From Streptomyces halstedii (GTDB taxonomy: Bacteria > Actinomycetota > Actinomycetes > Streptomycetales > Streptomycetaceae), in assembly GCA_000720535.1 (NCBI GenBank), contig JOAZ01000027.1, forward strand, positions 20,938-84,937: a DNA stretch of 64,000 nt, read 5' to 3'. Below are positions 39,769 through 49,131 of the stretch, in pieces (position 1 is the stretch's first letter; each line of letters starts with the position of its first letter). The translations under genes and the position numbers were made by a program. The notes beneath the pieces were generated by a model. It made no database searches. It saw only the letters and a program-made list of their open reading frames with translations, and was not told the DNA's origin.

Positions 39769-41387
39769 TGGGGTTCGCGCGGGCGTGCTCGGTGGCACTG
39801 GCGGGCGTCGAAGGCGTGGTGGTGGAGGTCCAGGCGGATCTGGAACCAGGTGTGGCGGCGTTCACCCTGGTCGGGCTGCCGGACAAGAGCCTGGTGGAGA
39901 GCCGCGACCGGGTCAGGGCCGCGGTGGTGAACTCGGGGGCCGAGTGGCCCCAGAAGAAGCTGACGGTGGGTCTGTCGCCCGCCTCCGTGCCCAAGAGCGG
40001 TTCGGGTTTCGACCTCGCCGTGGCGTGCTCGGTGCTGGGTGCCGCGGAGCGGATCGACCCGGCCGCCATCGCCGATGTGGTGATGATCGGGGAGCTGGGG
40101 CTGGACGGCCGGGTGCGCCCGGTGCGCGGTGTCCTGCCCGCGGTCCTGGCGGCGGCGGAGGCGGGGTACCGCCAGGTGGTGGTGCCGGAGCAGACCGCCG
40201 GAGAGGCCGCCCTGGTACCGGGCGTCTCGGTCCTCGGGGTGCGGAGCCTGCGGCAGCTGATCGCGGTGCTCGGTGACGAGCCGGTGCCGGACGAGCCCGT
40301 GGCCGACGGGGGACGCCCCGACCCCATGCTGGCCGGGCTGATGGTGCCGGGCGCGGGGATCGGCACCGGACTGGCGGCGGGCGGCCGGGGCGCGGGGCAG
40401 CCGCCCGACCTGGCGGACGTCGTCGGCCAGACCAGGGCGCGCAAGGCGCTGGAGGTCGCCGCGGCCGGCGGGCACCATCTGCTGCTCTCCGGCCCGCCGG
40501 GAGCGGGCAAGACCATGCTGGCCGAGCGGCTGAGCGGGATCCTGCCACCCCTGTCCCGGCGGGAATCCCTCGAAGTGACGGCGGTGCACTCGGTGGCCGG
40601 CATTCTTCCCCCGGGCGAACCGCTGGTCACCAGGGCGCCCTACTGCGCGCCGCACCACTCGGCGACCATGCAGTCCCTGGTGGGCGGAGGCAACGGCCTG
40701 CCACGCCCCGGAGCGGTCTCCCTGGCACACCGGGGGATCCTCTTCCTGGACGAGGCCCCCGAATTCTCCGGGCGCGCACTGGATGCCCTGCGCCAACCCC
40801 TGGAATCCGGACACGTGGTGGTCGCGCGGGCCGCCGGGGTGGTGCGGCTGCCCGCCGGTTTCCTGCTGGTGCTGGCCGCGAACCCCTGTCCGTGCGGGCG
40901 GCACACGCTCACCGGCGCGGGCTGCGAATGCCCGCCCTCGGCCGTCCGCCGCTATCAGGCCCGGCTGTCCGGGCCGCTGCTGGACCGGGTGGACCTCAGG
41001 GTCGAGGTGGAGCCCGTGGGCCGGGCGGACCTGATGGGGTCCGGCGGCCGCGGAGAGTCCTCCGCCGAGGTCGCCGCGCGGGTGCGCGCGGCCAGGGCAC
41101 GGGCCGTGGAGCGGCTGGCGGGCACGCGGTGGACCGCCAACAGCCAGGTGCCGGGGCATGAGCTGCGGACCCGGCTGACCGCGGCGCCGGGCGCCCTGAT
41201 GGCGGCCGAGCGGGACATGGAGCGGGGCCTGCTCACGGCGCGGGGGCTGGACCGGGTGCTGCGGGTGGCGTGGACCGTGGCGGACCTCCGGGCGGCCGAC
41301 CGCCCGGACGCCTCCGACATCGCGGTGGCTCTGGAGCTGCGTACGGGGATCCATCGGGGGGCCCTGCTGAAGGCCGGTGCGTCATGA
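39768..41387 (+). CDS. comM: ComM/YifB family Mg-chelatase-like AAA+ ATPase
   Basis: A 539-residue protein. An N-terminal Lon-substrate-like domain (GVEGVVVEVQADLEPGVAAFTLVGLPD, KSGSGFDLAVA) precedes an AAA+ module: Walker A GPPGAGKT, Walker B GILFLDEAPEF, Cys motif NPCPCG. ComM is a branch-migration helicase in transformation in other bacteria. It ends GAS then TGA (41385-41387), overlapping the start of a repeat-encoded small ORF. Confidence 0.93.
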   Translation: MGFARACSVALAGVEGVVVEVQADLEPGVAAFTLVGLPDKSLVESRDRVRAAVVNSGAEWPQKKLTVGLSPASVPKSGSGFDLAVACSVLGAAERIDPAAIADVVMIGELGLDGRVRPVRGVLPAVLAAAEAGYRQVVVPEQTAGEAALVPGVSVLGVRSLRQLIAVLGDEPVPDEPVADGGRPDPMLAGLMVPGAGIGTGLAAGGRGAGQPPDLADVVGQTRARKALEVAAAGGHHLLLSGPPGAGKTMLAERLSGILPPLSRRESLEVTAVHSVAGILPPGEPLVTRAPYCAPHHSATMQSLVGGGNGLPRPGAVSLAHRGILFLDEAPEFSGRALDALRQPLESGHVVVARAAGVVRLPAGFLLVLAANPCPCGRHTLTGAGCECPPSAVRRYQARLSGPLLDRVDLRVEVEPVGRADLMGSGGRGESSAEVAARVRAARARAVERLAGTRWTANSQVPGHELRTRLTAAPGALMAAERDMERGLLTARGLDRVLRVAWTVADLRAADRPDASDIAVALELRTGIHRGALLKAGAS

Positions 41388-41485
41388 GGGCCCCGACGAC
41401 CGTCGTCCGTGCGTTCAGGAACGCCCCGACGACCGTCCTCCGTGCGTTCAGGAACGCCCCGACGACCGTCCGCGGTGCGTCATGA
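41384..41485 (+). CDS. Repeat-encoded 33-residue ORF bridging comM and dprA
   Basis: ATG 41384 overlaps the comM stop as ATGA, and its own TGA (41483-41485) overlaps the dprA ATG as ATGA. The product is three 11-residue units (MRAPTTVVRAF, RNAPTTVLRAF, RNAPTTVRGAS). It ends GAS like ComM. It may be a by-product of repeat expansion that preserves translational coupling; whether the peptide matters is unknown. Confidence 0.4.
   Translation: MRAPTTVVRAFRNAPTTVLRAFRNAPTTVRGAS
41391..41480 (+). repeat. 33-bp tandem repeat between comM and dprA
   Basis: Copies start at 41391, 41424 and 41457. The first two are identical except for one base; the third diverges after 15 bases. The junction word GGTGCGTCATGAG occurs both before (41376) and after (41474) the array. 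Confidence 0.92.
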
Positions 41486-42654
41486 GCGTCCGGGCGACCG
41501 TCCTCGACGCGGAACGCCGGGCCAGGGCCGCCCTGACCCGCGTCCTGGAACCCGGCGACGAGCGCGGCGGCCGCTGGCTCCGCGAGCTGGGAGCCGTCGA
41601 GCTGCTGCGACGCCTTTCCGGCCCGGACGGCCGGGGCGCGGTGCTCACGGGTGTGACGGCGGCACGGCTGGCGGGCTACCGCTTACGGGCCGCCGGGGCC
41701 GAGCCCGACCGGGATCTGGCCGCCGTGGACGCCGTCGGCGGGCGCTTCGTCTGCCCGGGGGACGGGGAATGGCCGAGCCAGCTGGACGACCTGGGGGACG
41801 CGCGGCCCGTCGGGCTCTGGGTGCGGGGCGTTCCCGATCTGCGCCTGTGGGCACTCCGGTCGGTCGCGGTGGTCGGGGCCCGTGCCTGCACACCGTACGG
41901 GGCGCACATGGCCGGCACCCTCGGCGCGGGGCTGGCGGAGCGCGGCTGGGTGGTGGTGTCGGGGGCCGCCTTCGGAGTGGACGGGGCGGCTCACCGCGGG
42001 GCGCTGGGCGCCGGCGGGGCGACCCTGGCCGTGCTGGCCTGCGGCGTGGACGTCGCCTATCCGCGCGGACACACGGAACTAATCGGCCGCATCGCCGAAC
42101 AGGGACTCGTCATCGGCGAGTTGCCGCCCGCCGAGCATCCGACGCGCAGCAGGTTCATCCTGCGCAACCGGGTGATCGCCGCGCTCACCCGGGGCACGGT
42201 CGTGGTGGAGGCGGAGTACCGCAGTGGCTCGCTGGTGACGGCCAGGAGCGCCCAACGGCTGGGCCGCTCCACGATGGGGGTGCCCGGACCCGCGACGAGC
42301 GGTCTCTCGGCCGGGGTGCACGAACTGCTGCGCGGTGAGGGCGTCCTGGTCACGGACGCCGCGGAAGTCATCGAGCTGGTGGGGGAGATCGGGGACCTCG
42401 CGCCCGTCCGGCGCGGCCCCGTGCTGCCCCGTGACCTCCTCGACCCCGCCTCCGCGCGCGTCCTGGACGCCCTGCCCCGGACCGGGGGCATGGACGGGCG
42501 TGATGTGGCACGGGCCGCCGGGACGTCCACCGACGAGGCGCTCGGCCGTTTGTACGAACTGCACTCACTGGGGTTCGTCGAACGGGAGAGCGATGGATGG
42601 AGGTTGGCGCCCGTACCCACACACAATGGGGATGCGCGGCGAGGCGGTACTTGA
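41482..42654 (+). CDS. dprA: DNA-processing protein DprA (Smf)
   Basis: A 390-residue protein. The Rossmann-like DprA core has SGAAFGVDGAAHRGALGAGG, LACGVDVAYPRGH, SRFILRNRVIAALTRGTVVVEA and GSLVTARSAQRLGR; a C-terminal winged-helix-like domain follows (DARRVLDALP to LYELHSLGFVERE). DprA loads RecA on single-stranded DNA. ATG 41482 has no ribosome site and would rely on coupling; GTG 41377 in frame would add 35 repeat residues. Codon 68 is TTA (41683-41685), and a rare CTA follows at 42078, so bldA tRNA is needed. Confidence 0.92.
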   Translation: MSVRATVLDAERRARAALTRVLEPGDERGGRWLRELGAVELLRRLSGPDGRGAVLTGVTAARLAGYRLRAAGAEPDRDLAAVDAVGGRFVCPGDGEWPSQLDDLGDARPVGLWVRGVPDLRLWALRSVAVVGARACTPYGAHMAGTLGAGLAERGWVVVSGAAFGVDGAAHRGALGAGGATLAVLACGVDVAYPRGHTELIGRIAEQGLVIGELPPAEHPTRSRFILRNRVIAALTRGTVVVEAEYRSGSLVTARSAQRLGRSTMGVPGPATSGLSAGVHELLRGEGVLVTDAAEVIELVGEIGDLAPVRRGPVLPRDLLDPASARVLDALPRTGGMDGRDVARAAGTSTDEALGRLYELHSLGFVERESDGWRLAPVPTHNGDARRGGT

Positions 42655-42903
42655 CCTGAAGCATTCGGGTGAAAAGGTGATGCCGATGACCTCGGCGGCA
42701 CCCGACGAGGCCTACAGGGCCGGTGTGTGCGGCGCCGGTCCCGGTCCCGGCCCTGTCCGAAGGAACGGTGGGGAGGCCGGAATCGCGCGGTACGGATCCC
42801 CGGTCCTGTGCACACCGCAACACGTCAGTCACGCTACGCTCGCAAGGATCCCGCCCCAGAGACACGTCCCAGCACCACACAGCAGAACGGCTCAAGGCAC
42901 CAC

Positions 42904-43740
42904 ATGCCCCAGCACACCTCCGGGTCTGACCGCGCGGCAGTACCACCGGCTGCGCGTGGCACTGTGCGCCCGTCTGCCCCCTCCTCGCTCGACGAGTTGT
43001 GGCGTTCCTACAAGACCACGGGCGACGAGCGGCTGCGGGAGCAACTGATCCTGCACTACTCGCCCCTGGTGAAGTACGTCGCCGGCCGGGTCAGCGTGGG
43101 GCTGCCGTCCAACGTGGAGCAGGCGGACTTCGTCTCGTCCGGGGTCTTCGGACTGATCGACGCCATCGAGAAGTTCGACCTGGAACGCGCGATCAAGTTC
43201 GAGACGTACGCGATCACCCGGATCCGCGGGGCGATGATCGACGAACTGCGGGCGCTGGACTGGATCCCCCGGTCCGTGCGGCAGAAGGCCCGTAACGTCG
43301 AGCGGGCCTATGCCACGCTGGAGGCCCAGTTGCGGCGGACCCCCTCGGAGGCCGAGGTCGCCGCCGAGATGGGCGTCACCCTGGAGGAACTGCACTCCGT
43401 TTTCAGCCAGTTGTCGCTCGCCAACGTGGTCGCGCTGGAGGAGTTGCTGCACGTCGGCGGGGAGGGCGGCGACCGGCTCAGCCTGATGGACACACTGGAG
43501 GACACCGCGGCCGACAACCCGGTCGAGGTCGCCGAGGACCGGGAGCTCAGACGGCTGCTCGCCCGTGCCATCAACACCCTCCCCGAGCGGGAGAAGACCG
43601 TCGTCACCCTCTACTACTACGAAGGACTCACCCTCGCCGAGATCGGCAACGTCCTCGGGGTCACCGAGAGCAGGGTCAGCCAGATCCACACCAAATCGGT
43701 GCTGCAACTCCGCGCGAAACTGGCCGACGCCGGACGCTGA
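42904..43740 (+). CDS. whiG: RNA polymerase sigma factor WhiG
   Basis: A 278-residue FliA-type sigma factor controlling early sporulation in aerial hyphae. Region 2 ([51 protein letters not shown]), region 3 and region 4 ([37 protein letters not shown]) are intact. ATG 42904 ([18 protein letters not shown]) matches WhiG. It follows dprA by 249 bases with no inserted genes. Confidence 0.96.
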   Translation: MPQHTSGSDRAAVPPAARGTVRPSAPSSLDELWRSYKTTGDERLREQLILHYSPLVKYVAGRVSVGLPSNVEQADFVSSGVFGLIDAIEKFDLERAIKFETYAITRIRGAMIDELRALDWIPRSVRQKARNVERAYATLEAQLRRTPSEAEVAAEMGVTLEELHSVFSQLSLANVVALEELLHVGGEGGDRLSLMDTLEDTAADNPVEVAEDRELRRLLARAINTLPEREKTVVTLYYYEGLTLAEIGNVLGVTESRVSQIHTKSVLQLRAKLADAGR

Positions 43741-43811
43741 GGGAGCGGCTTCGGCCAGCCGATCACGGACGCGCACCTTCCCTCGGCCACCCGCCGCCGT
43801 AGAGTGGAGAC

Positions 43812-44390
43812 GTGCCCAGGATTCGAGCGGCCTCCGTGGCCGAGCACCGGACCATGCAGCGCGGCGCCCTCCTGGACGCCGCGCGTTCCCTGCTGTCCGA
43901 GGGCGGTACGGAGGCACTGACCTTCCCCGCCCTCGCGGAGCGCACGGGGCTCGCCAGATCCTCCGTCTACGAGTACTTCCGGTCCCGCGCGGCCGTCGTC
44001 GAGGAACTCTGCGCCGTCGACTTCCCCGTCTGGGCGGCCGAGGTCGAGAACGCGATGGCCCGGGTGGACACCCCCGAGGAGAAGATCGAGGCGTACGTAC
44101 GCCGCCAGCTCGACCTGGTCGGGGACCGGCGGCACCGCGCGGTCGTCGCGATCTCCGCGAGCGAGCTGGACGCCGGAGCCCGGGAGAAGATCCGCGCCGC
44201 GCACGGCGGGCTGATCGCCATGATCGTCGAGGCGCTGGGCGACCTGGGCCACACCCAGCCGAGGCTGGCCGCGATGCTGCTCCAGGGCTCGGTGGACGCT
44301 GCGGTCCGCCGTATCGAGCTGGGGGTGGAGGAGCCCGGCGCGGTCGCCGACGCCGCCGTGGCGATGGTCCTGCGCGGCGTCCGGGGCTGA
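43812..44390 (+). CDS. TetR/AcrR family transcriptional regulator
   Basis: A 192-residue TetR-type repressor. The N-terminal HTH is LLDAARSLLSEGGTEALTFPALAERTGLARSSVYEYFRSRAAVVEEL; the C terminus is the ligand/dimer domain. TAGAGT (43800-43805) and GGAG immediately precede the GTG. It is tail to tail with the M23 peptidase; the ligand and targets are unknown. Confidence 0.88.
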   Translation: MPRIRAASVAEHRTMQRGALLDAARSLLSEGGTEALTFPALAERTGLARSSVYEYFRSRAAVVEELCAVDFPVWAAEVENAMARVDTPEEKIEAYVRRQLDLVGDRRHRAVVAISASELDAGAREKIRAAHGGLIAMIVEALGDLGHTQPRLAAMLLQGSVDAAVRRIELGVEEPGAVADAAVAMVLRGVRG

Positions 44391-45366
44391 CACCGGCCTC
44401 CCGGGTAACCGCCGCCCCTGCGGCCGGCCGGAGTTCGTCCGCCTCATGGGCGTTGACCGGCTCATGGGCCTCGTCCGCCTCATGGGCCTCGTCCGTGCGG
44501 GCCGGCCCGGCGGTCGGCAGGGGCACCCCGAACACCGGCAGCAGCCGTGAGGGGCCCCGCCGCAGCAGGGAAGGCGGCAGCAGGGACAGCGGGTCCAGGT
44601 AGACGTCCTCGCGGCGCAGCCCCCAGTGCAGACAGCGGGACGCGCAGTGGGAGGCCCCCGCCCCGGTCGTCCCGACCGTCTGTCCGGCGGCCACCTCGTC
44701 CCCTTTCGCGACGTCCGCCCGCACCGGTTCGTAGGTGAAGCGCAGCGGCGGGTCACCGCTGCCGGCCACCTCGACCGAGACCACCCCGCGCCCCGCCACC
44801 TGGCCCGCGAACAGGACACGGCCCGGTGCGGCCGCCCGCACCGCGCTGCCTGGCACGGCCGCGAGATCTACCCCGCGGTGCCCCGGTCCGTAGGGACCCG
44901 CGGGCGGTTCCCAGCCGCGCGCGATCCGTGGCCGCCCGGCGAGCGGCCAGCTCCGTTCCCCGGAAGCGCCGGGGCGCGGCGAAGGGGACGCGGGCCGGGC
45001 GGCGGACGTCCCGGCCGCGACCCGTGGGGCCTTCCTGCCCGGCCCCGGGGTCCCCGAGCCCGCCGCCCCGGCCAGGGACGACCCGGCGACCAGGAACACC
45101 AAGACCACCAGCAGAACGACCGGGCGCACAGCAAGCACAGCAAGCCCCGCACGCCCATGAACCCCCGGCACCCCCGGCACCCCCGGCACCCCCGGCATCA
45201 CCGCAACCGACGGGCCGCCCCGAACTCCCCGGCTCCGTACGGCCGCGAGCGGTGCCCCGGCCGTCGAGGGCGGGGCGGCAGCACGTCCCCGCCGGGGCCC
45301 GCGCCGCCGCCCGCGCGGGGGCCCGTACCGCCGCCCGCCCTCCGTTACTTCGGGTGTTCGTCGCAT
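44391..45366 (-). CDS. M23-family peptidase (LytM-like) without a stop in its own region
   Basis: A membrane-anchored or secreted M23 endopeptidase-type protein. A hydrophobic segment ([22 protein letters not shown]) is followed by the domain [36 protein letters not shown] and [13 protein letters not shown], the last holding the H.H-like motif as HWG. ATG 45366 has GGAGGGG upstream; ATG 45198 is an alternative. The conserved part ends near [10 protein letters not shown] (about 44510). The frame then stays open antisense through the TetR gene and whiG to a TGA at 42892-42894. In one alternative frame TGA codons occur at 44480, 44462 and 44444, so a 1-base indel would restore a normal end. The left boundary given is arbitrary. 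Confidence 0.6.
44435..44488. repeat. 18-bp tandem repeat at the end of the M23 peptidase
   Basis: Three units start at 44435, 44453 and 44471 (type TCGTCCGCCTCATGGGCC; the middle one is variant). On the minus strand they encode DEAHEA-type residues. Confidence 0.85.
45162..45197. repeat. 9-bp tandem repeat, four copies
   Basis: CCCCCGGCA is repeated exactly four times. On the minus strand it encodes PGV triplets in the N-terminal part of the M23 peptidase. Confidence 0.9.
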
Positions 45367-45472
45367 GACGCAACGATCCCCTCCACGCCCGCTCCGTGGG
45401 GATCAAGGTCCGGATCTGTGGACGGCCGAGCGGTTGTGGACATCGCCGTCACCCGGCACCCGGCGGGTCCCG

Positions 45473-45478
45473 TACACT
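45473..45478 (+). promoter_or_regulatory. Candidate rpsB promoter -10 (TACACT)
   Basis: TACACT lies 166 bases before the rpsB start. It would give a long leader, compatible with S2 autoregulation. The -35 is not clear (TTGTGG is 33 bases upstream). Confidence 0.3.
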
Positions 45479-45643
45479 TCTTCTGGCGATCCGGGTCACC
45501 GGGTCGACTTCGCACGCCCCGCCACCTCCCTCTCAGCGGACGGTGGCCGCGCTCCTCGGTCCCTCGTGGCACGGCGCGTAGGGGCGTCAGGCGCGAGCGC
45601 AATCCTGCGGTCGCGACAACCGAGTACCTCAAGGAGTACGGCC

Positions 45644-46585
45644 ATGGCCGTCGTCACGATGCGGGAGCTGCTGGAGAGCGGCGTCCACTTCGGTCACCAG
45701 ACCCGCCGTTGGAACCCGAAGATGAAGCGCTTCATCTTCACCGAGCGCAACGGCATCTACATCATCGACCTGCTCCAGTCGCTGTCGTACATCGACCGCG
45801 CCTACGAGTTCGTCAAGGAGACCGTCGCCCACGGCGGCTCCATCATGTTCGTGGGTACCAAGAAGCAGGCCCAGGAGGCCATCGCCGAGCAGGCGACGCG
45901 CGTCGGCATGCCGTACGTCAACCAGCGTTGGCTCGGTGGCATGCTCACCAACTTCTCCACCGTCTACAAGCGCCTTCAGCGTCTGAAGGAGCTTGAGCTC
46001 ATCGACTTCGAGGACGTGGCCGCCTCCGGCCTCACCAAGAAGGAGCTTCTGGTCCTCTCCCGCGAGAAGGCCAAGCTGGAGAAGACCCTCGGTGGTATCC
46101 GCGAGATGCAGAAGGTGCCCAGCGCCGTCTGGATCGTCGACACCAAGAAGGAGCACATCGCCGTCGGTGAGGCGCGCAAGCTCCACATCCCGGTCGTCGC
46201 GATCCTGGACACCAACTGCGACCCCGACGAGGTCGACTACAAGATTCCGGGCAACGACGACGCGATCCGCTCCGTCACCCTGCTCACCCGCGTGATCGCC
46301 GACGCCGTCGCCGAGGGCCTCATCGCCCGTTCCGGTGCCGCCACCGGTGACTCGAAGCCGGGCGAGAAGGCCGCCGGCGAGCCGCTCGCCGAGTGGGAGC
46401 GCGACCTGCTCGAAGGCGAGAAGAAGGACGACGCGGAGGTCCAGTCCTCCGCCGAGACCGAGAAGGACGCCGACGCGGACGCCAAGCCGGCCGTCGTCGC
46501 CGCCGAGCAGGCCGAGGCCACCGAGGCCCCCGCTGCCGAGGTCCCCGCCGCCGAGGCCCCGGCCGCGGACGCCGAGCAGGCCTGA
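45644..46585 (+). CDS. rpsB: 30S ribosomal protein S2
   Basis: A 313-residue S2: [71 protein letters not shown]-terminal extension of about 60 residues is rich in Ala, Glu and Pro ([15 protein letters not shown]). ATG 45644 has AAGGAG seven bases upstream. First gene of rpsB-tsf-pyrH-frr-cdsA. Confidence 0.96.
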   Translation: MAVVTMRELLESGVHFGHQTRRWNPKMKRFIFTERNGIYIIDLLQSLSYIDRAYEFVKETVAHGGSIMFVGTKKQAQEAIAEQATRVGMPYVNQRWLGGMLTNFSTVYKRLQRLKELELIDFEDVAASGLTKKELLVLSREKAKLEKTLGGIREMQKVPSAVWIVDTKKEHIAVGEARKLHIPVVAILDTNCDPDEVDYKIPGNDDAIRSVTLLTRVIADAVAEGLIARSGAATGDSKPGEKAAGEPLAEWERDLLEGEKKDDAEVQSSAETEKDADADAKPAVVAAEQAEATEAPAAEVPAAEAPAADAEQA

Positions 46586-46607
46586 CACCCGACAGTCACG
46601 GCTGAAG

Positions 46608-46644
46608 ACGGCGGGGGCCGGTGCACAGGCACCGCCCCCGCCGT
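46608..46644 (+). terminator. Hairpin between rpsB and tsf
   Basis: ACGGCGGGGGC-CGGTGC pairs with GCACCGCCCCCGCCGT, with one bulged C and an ACAG loop. There is no T run, so it may be an attenuator. Confidence 0.7.
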
Positions 46645-46687
46645 TGACCCGTAGATCTTTCAGACTTCGAGAGAGAAACACAGACTC

Positions 46688-47524
46688 ATGGCGAACTACA
46701 CCGCCGCCGACGTCAAGAAGCTCCGCGAGCTCACCGGCGCCGGCATGATGGACTGCAAGAAGGCGCTCGACGAGGCCGACGGCGACGTCGACAAGGCCGT
46801 CGAGGCTCTCCGTATCAAGGGTCAGAAGGGTGTCGCCAAGCGCGAGGGCCGTTCCGCCGAGAACGGTGCCGTCGTCTCGCTGATCTCCGACGACAAGACC
46901 TCCGGCGTCCTGCTGGAGCTGAAGTGCGAGACGGACTTCGTCGCCAAGGGCGAGAAGTTCCAGACCGTCGCCAACGCGCTCGCCGCCCACGTCGCCGCGA
47001 CCTCCCCGGCCGACCTCGACGCCCTGCTCGCCTCGGAGATCGAGGCCGGCAAGACCGTCCAGGCGTACGTGGACGAGGCCAACGCCAACCTCGGCGAGAA
47101 GATCGTCCTGGACCGCTTCGCGCAGTTCAGCGGCGGTTACGTGGCCGCGTACATGCACCGCACGATGCCCGACCTCCCGCCGCAGGTCGGCGTCCTCGTC
47201 CAGCTGGACAAGGAAGACGCCCAGGTCGCCAAGGACGTCGCGCAGCACATCGCCGCCTTCGCGCCGAAGTACCTCAACCGCGACGAGGTCCCGGCCGAGA
47301 CGGTCGAGAACGAGCGCCGCGTCGCCGAGGCCACCTCGCGTGAGGAGGGCAAGCCCGAGGCCGCCCTCCCGAAGATCGTCGAGGGCCGCGTCAACGGCTT
47401 CTTCAAGGAGGTCGTCGTCCTGGAGCAGGCCTTCGCCAAGGACAACAAGAAGTCGGTCCAGAAGGTCCTGGACGAGGCCGGTGTCAGCCTGACGCGCTTC
47501 GCGCGTATCAAGGTCGGCATCTGA
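46688..47524 (+). CDS. tsf: Elongation factor Ts
   Basis: A 278-residue EF-Ts: [30 protein letters not shown] (UBA-like, Tu-binding), [13 protein letters not shown] and the [22 protein letters not shown] core. It recharges EF-Tu with GTP. ATG 46688 after GAGAGAAACACAGACTC. Confidence 0.96.
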   Translation: MANYTAADVKKLRELTGAGMMDCKKALDEADGDVDKAVEALRIKGQKGVAKREGRSAENGAVVSLISDDKTSGVLLELKCETDFVAKGEKFQTVANALAAHVAATSPADLDALLASEIEAGKTVQAYVDEANANLGEKIVLDRFAQFSGGYVAAYMHRTMPDLPPQVGVLVQLDKEDAQVAKDVAQHIAAFAPKYLNRDEVPAETVENERRVAEATSREEGKPEAALPKIVEGRVNGFFKEVVVLEQAFAKDNKKSVQKVLDEAGVSLTRFARIKVGI

Positions 47525-47610
47525 GTCCGTCCGCGAACAACGGCAGACCCGATAGGGTCTGGTGCAGTCGTCGGCCGCACCATGCCGGACGACCGCAGAT
47601 CTGACGAGGA

Positions 47611-47652
47611 GGCCATTGCCGCTGAGGGACACCAGACCCACCGGCAATGGCC
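47611..47652 (+). terminator. Terminator/attenuator between tsf and pyrH
   Basis: GGCCATTGCCG (47611-47621) pairs perfectly with CGGCAATGGCC (47642-47652) and is followed by TTCTT. It lies 30 bases before the pyrH start and could control read-through into UMP kinase. Confidence 0.7.
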
Positions 47653-47681
47653 TTCTTCGTATGTGCACGAGGAGAATCTCC

Positions 47682-48458
47682 ATGAACAACGGCGCGGGCA
47701 CCACACAGGGTGATCACAAACGCGACGACGGCAAGGTGTCCGGACGCTTCATGCTGAAGCTGTCCGGCGAGGCGTTCGCCGGTGGCGGCGGTCTGGGCGT
47801 CGACCCCGACGTCGTGCACGCCATCGCCCGTGAGATCGCCGCGGTCGTACGCGACGGCGCCGAGATCGCGATCGTCATCGGCGGCGGCAACTTCTTCCGT
47901 GGAGCCGAGCTCCAGCAGCGCGGAATGGACCGGGCACGGTCCGACTACATGGGCATGCTCGGCACGGTCATGAACTGCCTGGCGCTCCAGGACTTCCTGG
48001 AGAAGGAGGGCATCGACTCACGCGTCCAGACCGCCATCACCATGGGCCAGGTCGCTGAGCCGTACATCCCGCTCCGCGCCGTACGGCACCTGGAGAAGGG
48101 ACGCGTCGTGATCTTCGGCGCGGGCATGGGGATGCCGTACTTCTCCACCGACACCACCGCCGCCCAGCGCGCCCTGGAGATCGACGCCGAGGCGCTGCTC
48201 ATGGGGAAGAACGGGGTGGACGGGGTCTACGACTCCGATCCGCGCACCAACCCCGAGGCGGTGAAGTTCGACGCGCTGGAGTACGGCGAGGTGATCACCC
48301 GTGACCTCAAGGTCGCCGACGCCACCGCCATCACGCTCTGCCGTGACAACGCGCTGCCGATCCTCGTCTTCGAGCTGACCGCGGAGGGCAATATCGCCCG
48401 CGCGGTCAAGGGTGAGAAGATCGGCACGCTGGTGAGCGGCGAGAGCACCCGGGCCTGA
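47682..48458 (+). CDS. pyrH: UMP kinase
   Basis: A 258-residue amino-acid-kinase-fold UMP kinase: [42 protein letters not shown] and [14 protein letters not shown]. It makes UDP for pyrimidine synthesis. ATG 47682 has AGGAG eight bases upstream. A hydrophilic N terminus of about 20 residues precedes the fold. Confidence 0.95.
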   Translation: MNNGAGTTQGDHKRDDGKVSGRFMLKLSGEAFAGGGGLGVDPDVVHAIAREIAAVVRDGAEIAIVIGGGNFFRGAELQQRGMDRARSDYMGMLGTVMNCLALQDFLEKEGIDSRVQTAITMGQVAEPYIPLRAVRHLEKGRVVIFGAGMGMPYFSTDTTAAQRALEIDAEALLMGKNGVDGVYDSDPRTNPEAVKFDALEYGEVITRDLKVADATAITLCRDNALPILVFELTAEGNIARAVKGEKIGTLVSGESTRA

Positions 48459-48573
48459 CGGCCCACAGGATGGACAACGGCCTGCCGGTCGGACACCGTG
48501 CAGGTGAGGACGCGACGCAGGATCCGCAGGGCCCGACGATGCCGGGTCCACCCAAGACACGCAGGAGCACGTG

Positions 48574-49131
48574 GTGATCGAAGAAATCCTCCTCGAAGCC
48601 GAGGAGAAGATGGAGAAGGCCGTCGTGGTCGCCAAAGAGGACTTTGCCGCGATCCGCACCGGCCGTGCGCACCCGGCGATGTTCAACAAGATCGTCGCCG
48701 ACTACTACGGCGCGCTGACCCCGATCAACCAGCTGGCCTCGTTCTCGGTCCCCGAGCCGCGGATGGCCGTGGTGACCCCGTTCGACAAGACCGCCCTGCG
48801 CAACATCGAACAGGCGATCCGCGACTCCGACCTCGGCGTCAACCCGAGCAACGACGGCAACATCATCCGCGTGACGTTCCCGGAGCTCACGCAGGACCGC
48901 CGCAAGGAGTTCATCAAGGTCGCCAAGAACAAGGCCGAGGACTCCAAGATCTCGATCCGCGCCGTCCGCCGCAAGGCCAAGGAGTCGCTGGACAAGCTCG
49001 TCAAGGACAAGGAGTCCGGCGAGGACGAGGTCCGCCGCGCGGAGAAGGAGCTCGACGACACCACGGCGAAGTACGTCGCCCAGGTGGACGAGCTGCTCAA
49101 GCACAAGGAAGCCGAGCTGCTCGAAGTCTGA
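48574..49131 (+). CDS. frr: Ribosome recycling factor
   Basis: A 185-residue [69 protein letters not shown] 48574 is preferred to GTG 48571, since AGGAG lies six bases upstream and this gives the usual length. The stop overlaps the cdsA ATG. Confidence 0.95.
   Translation: MIEEILLEAEEKMEKAVVVAKEDFAAIRTGRAHPAMFNKIVADYYGALTPINQLASFSVPEPRMAVVTPFDKTALRNIEQAIRDSDLGVNPSNDGNIIRVTFPELTQDRRKEFIKVAKNKAEDSKISIRAVRRKAKESLDKLVKDKESGEDEVRRAEKELDDTTAKYVAQVDELLKHKEAELLEV

Noticed and set aside
41377-41481. N-terminal extension of DprA from GTG 41377
   Set aside because: It would encode only repeat residues (RPDDRPPCVQE type) before a normal DprA start at 41482; kept as an alternative, not chosen.
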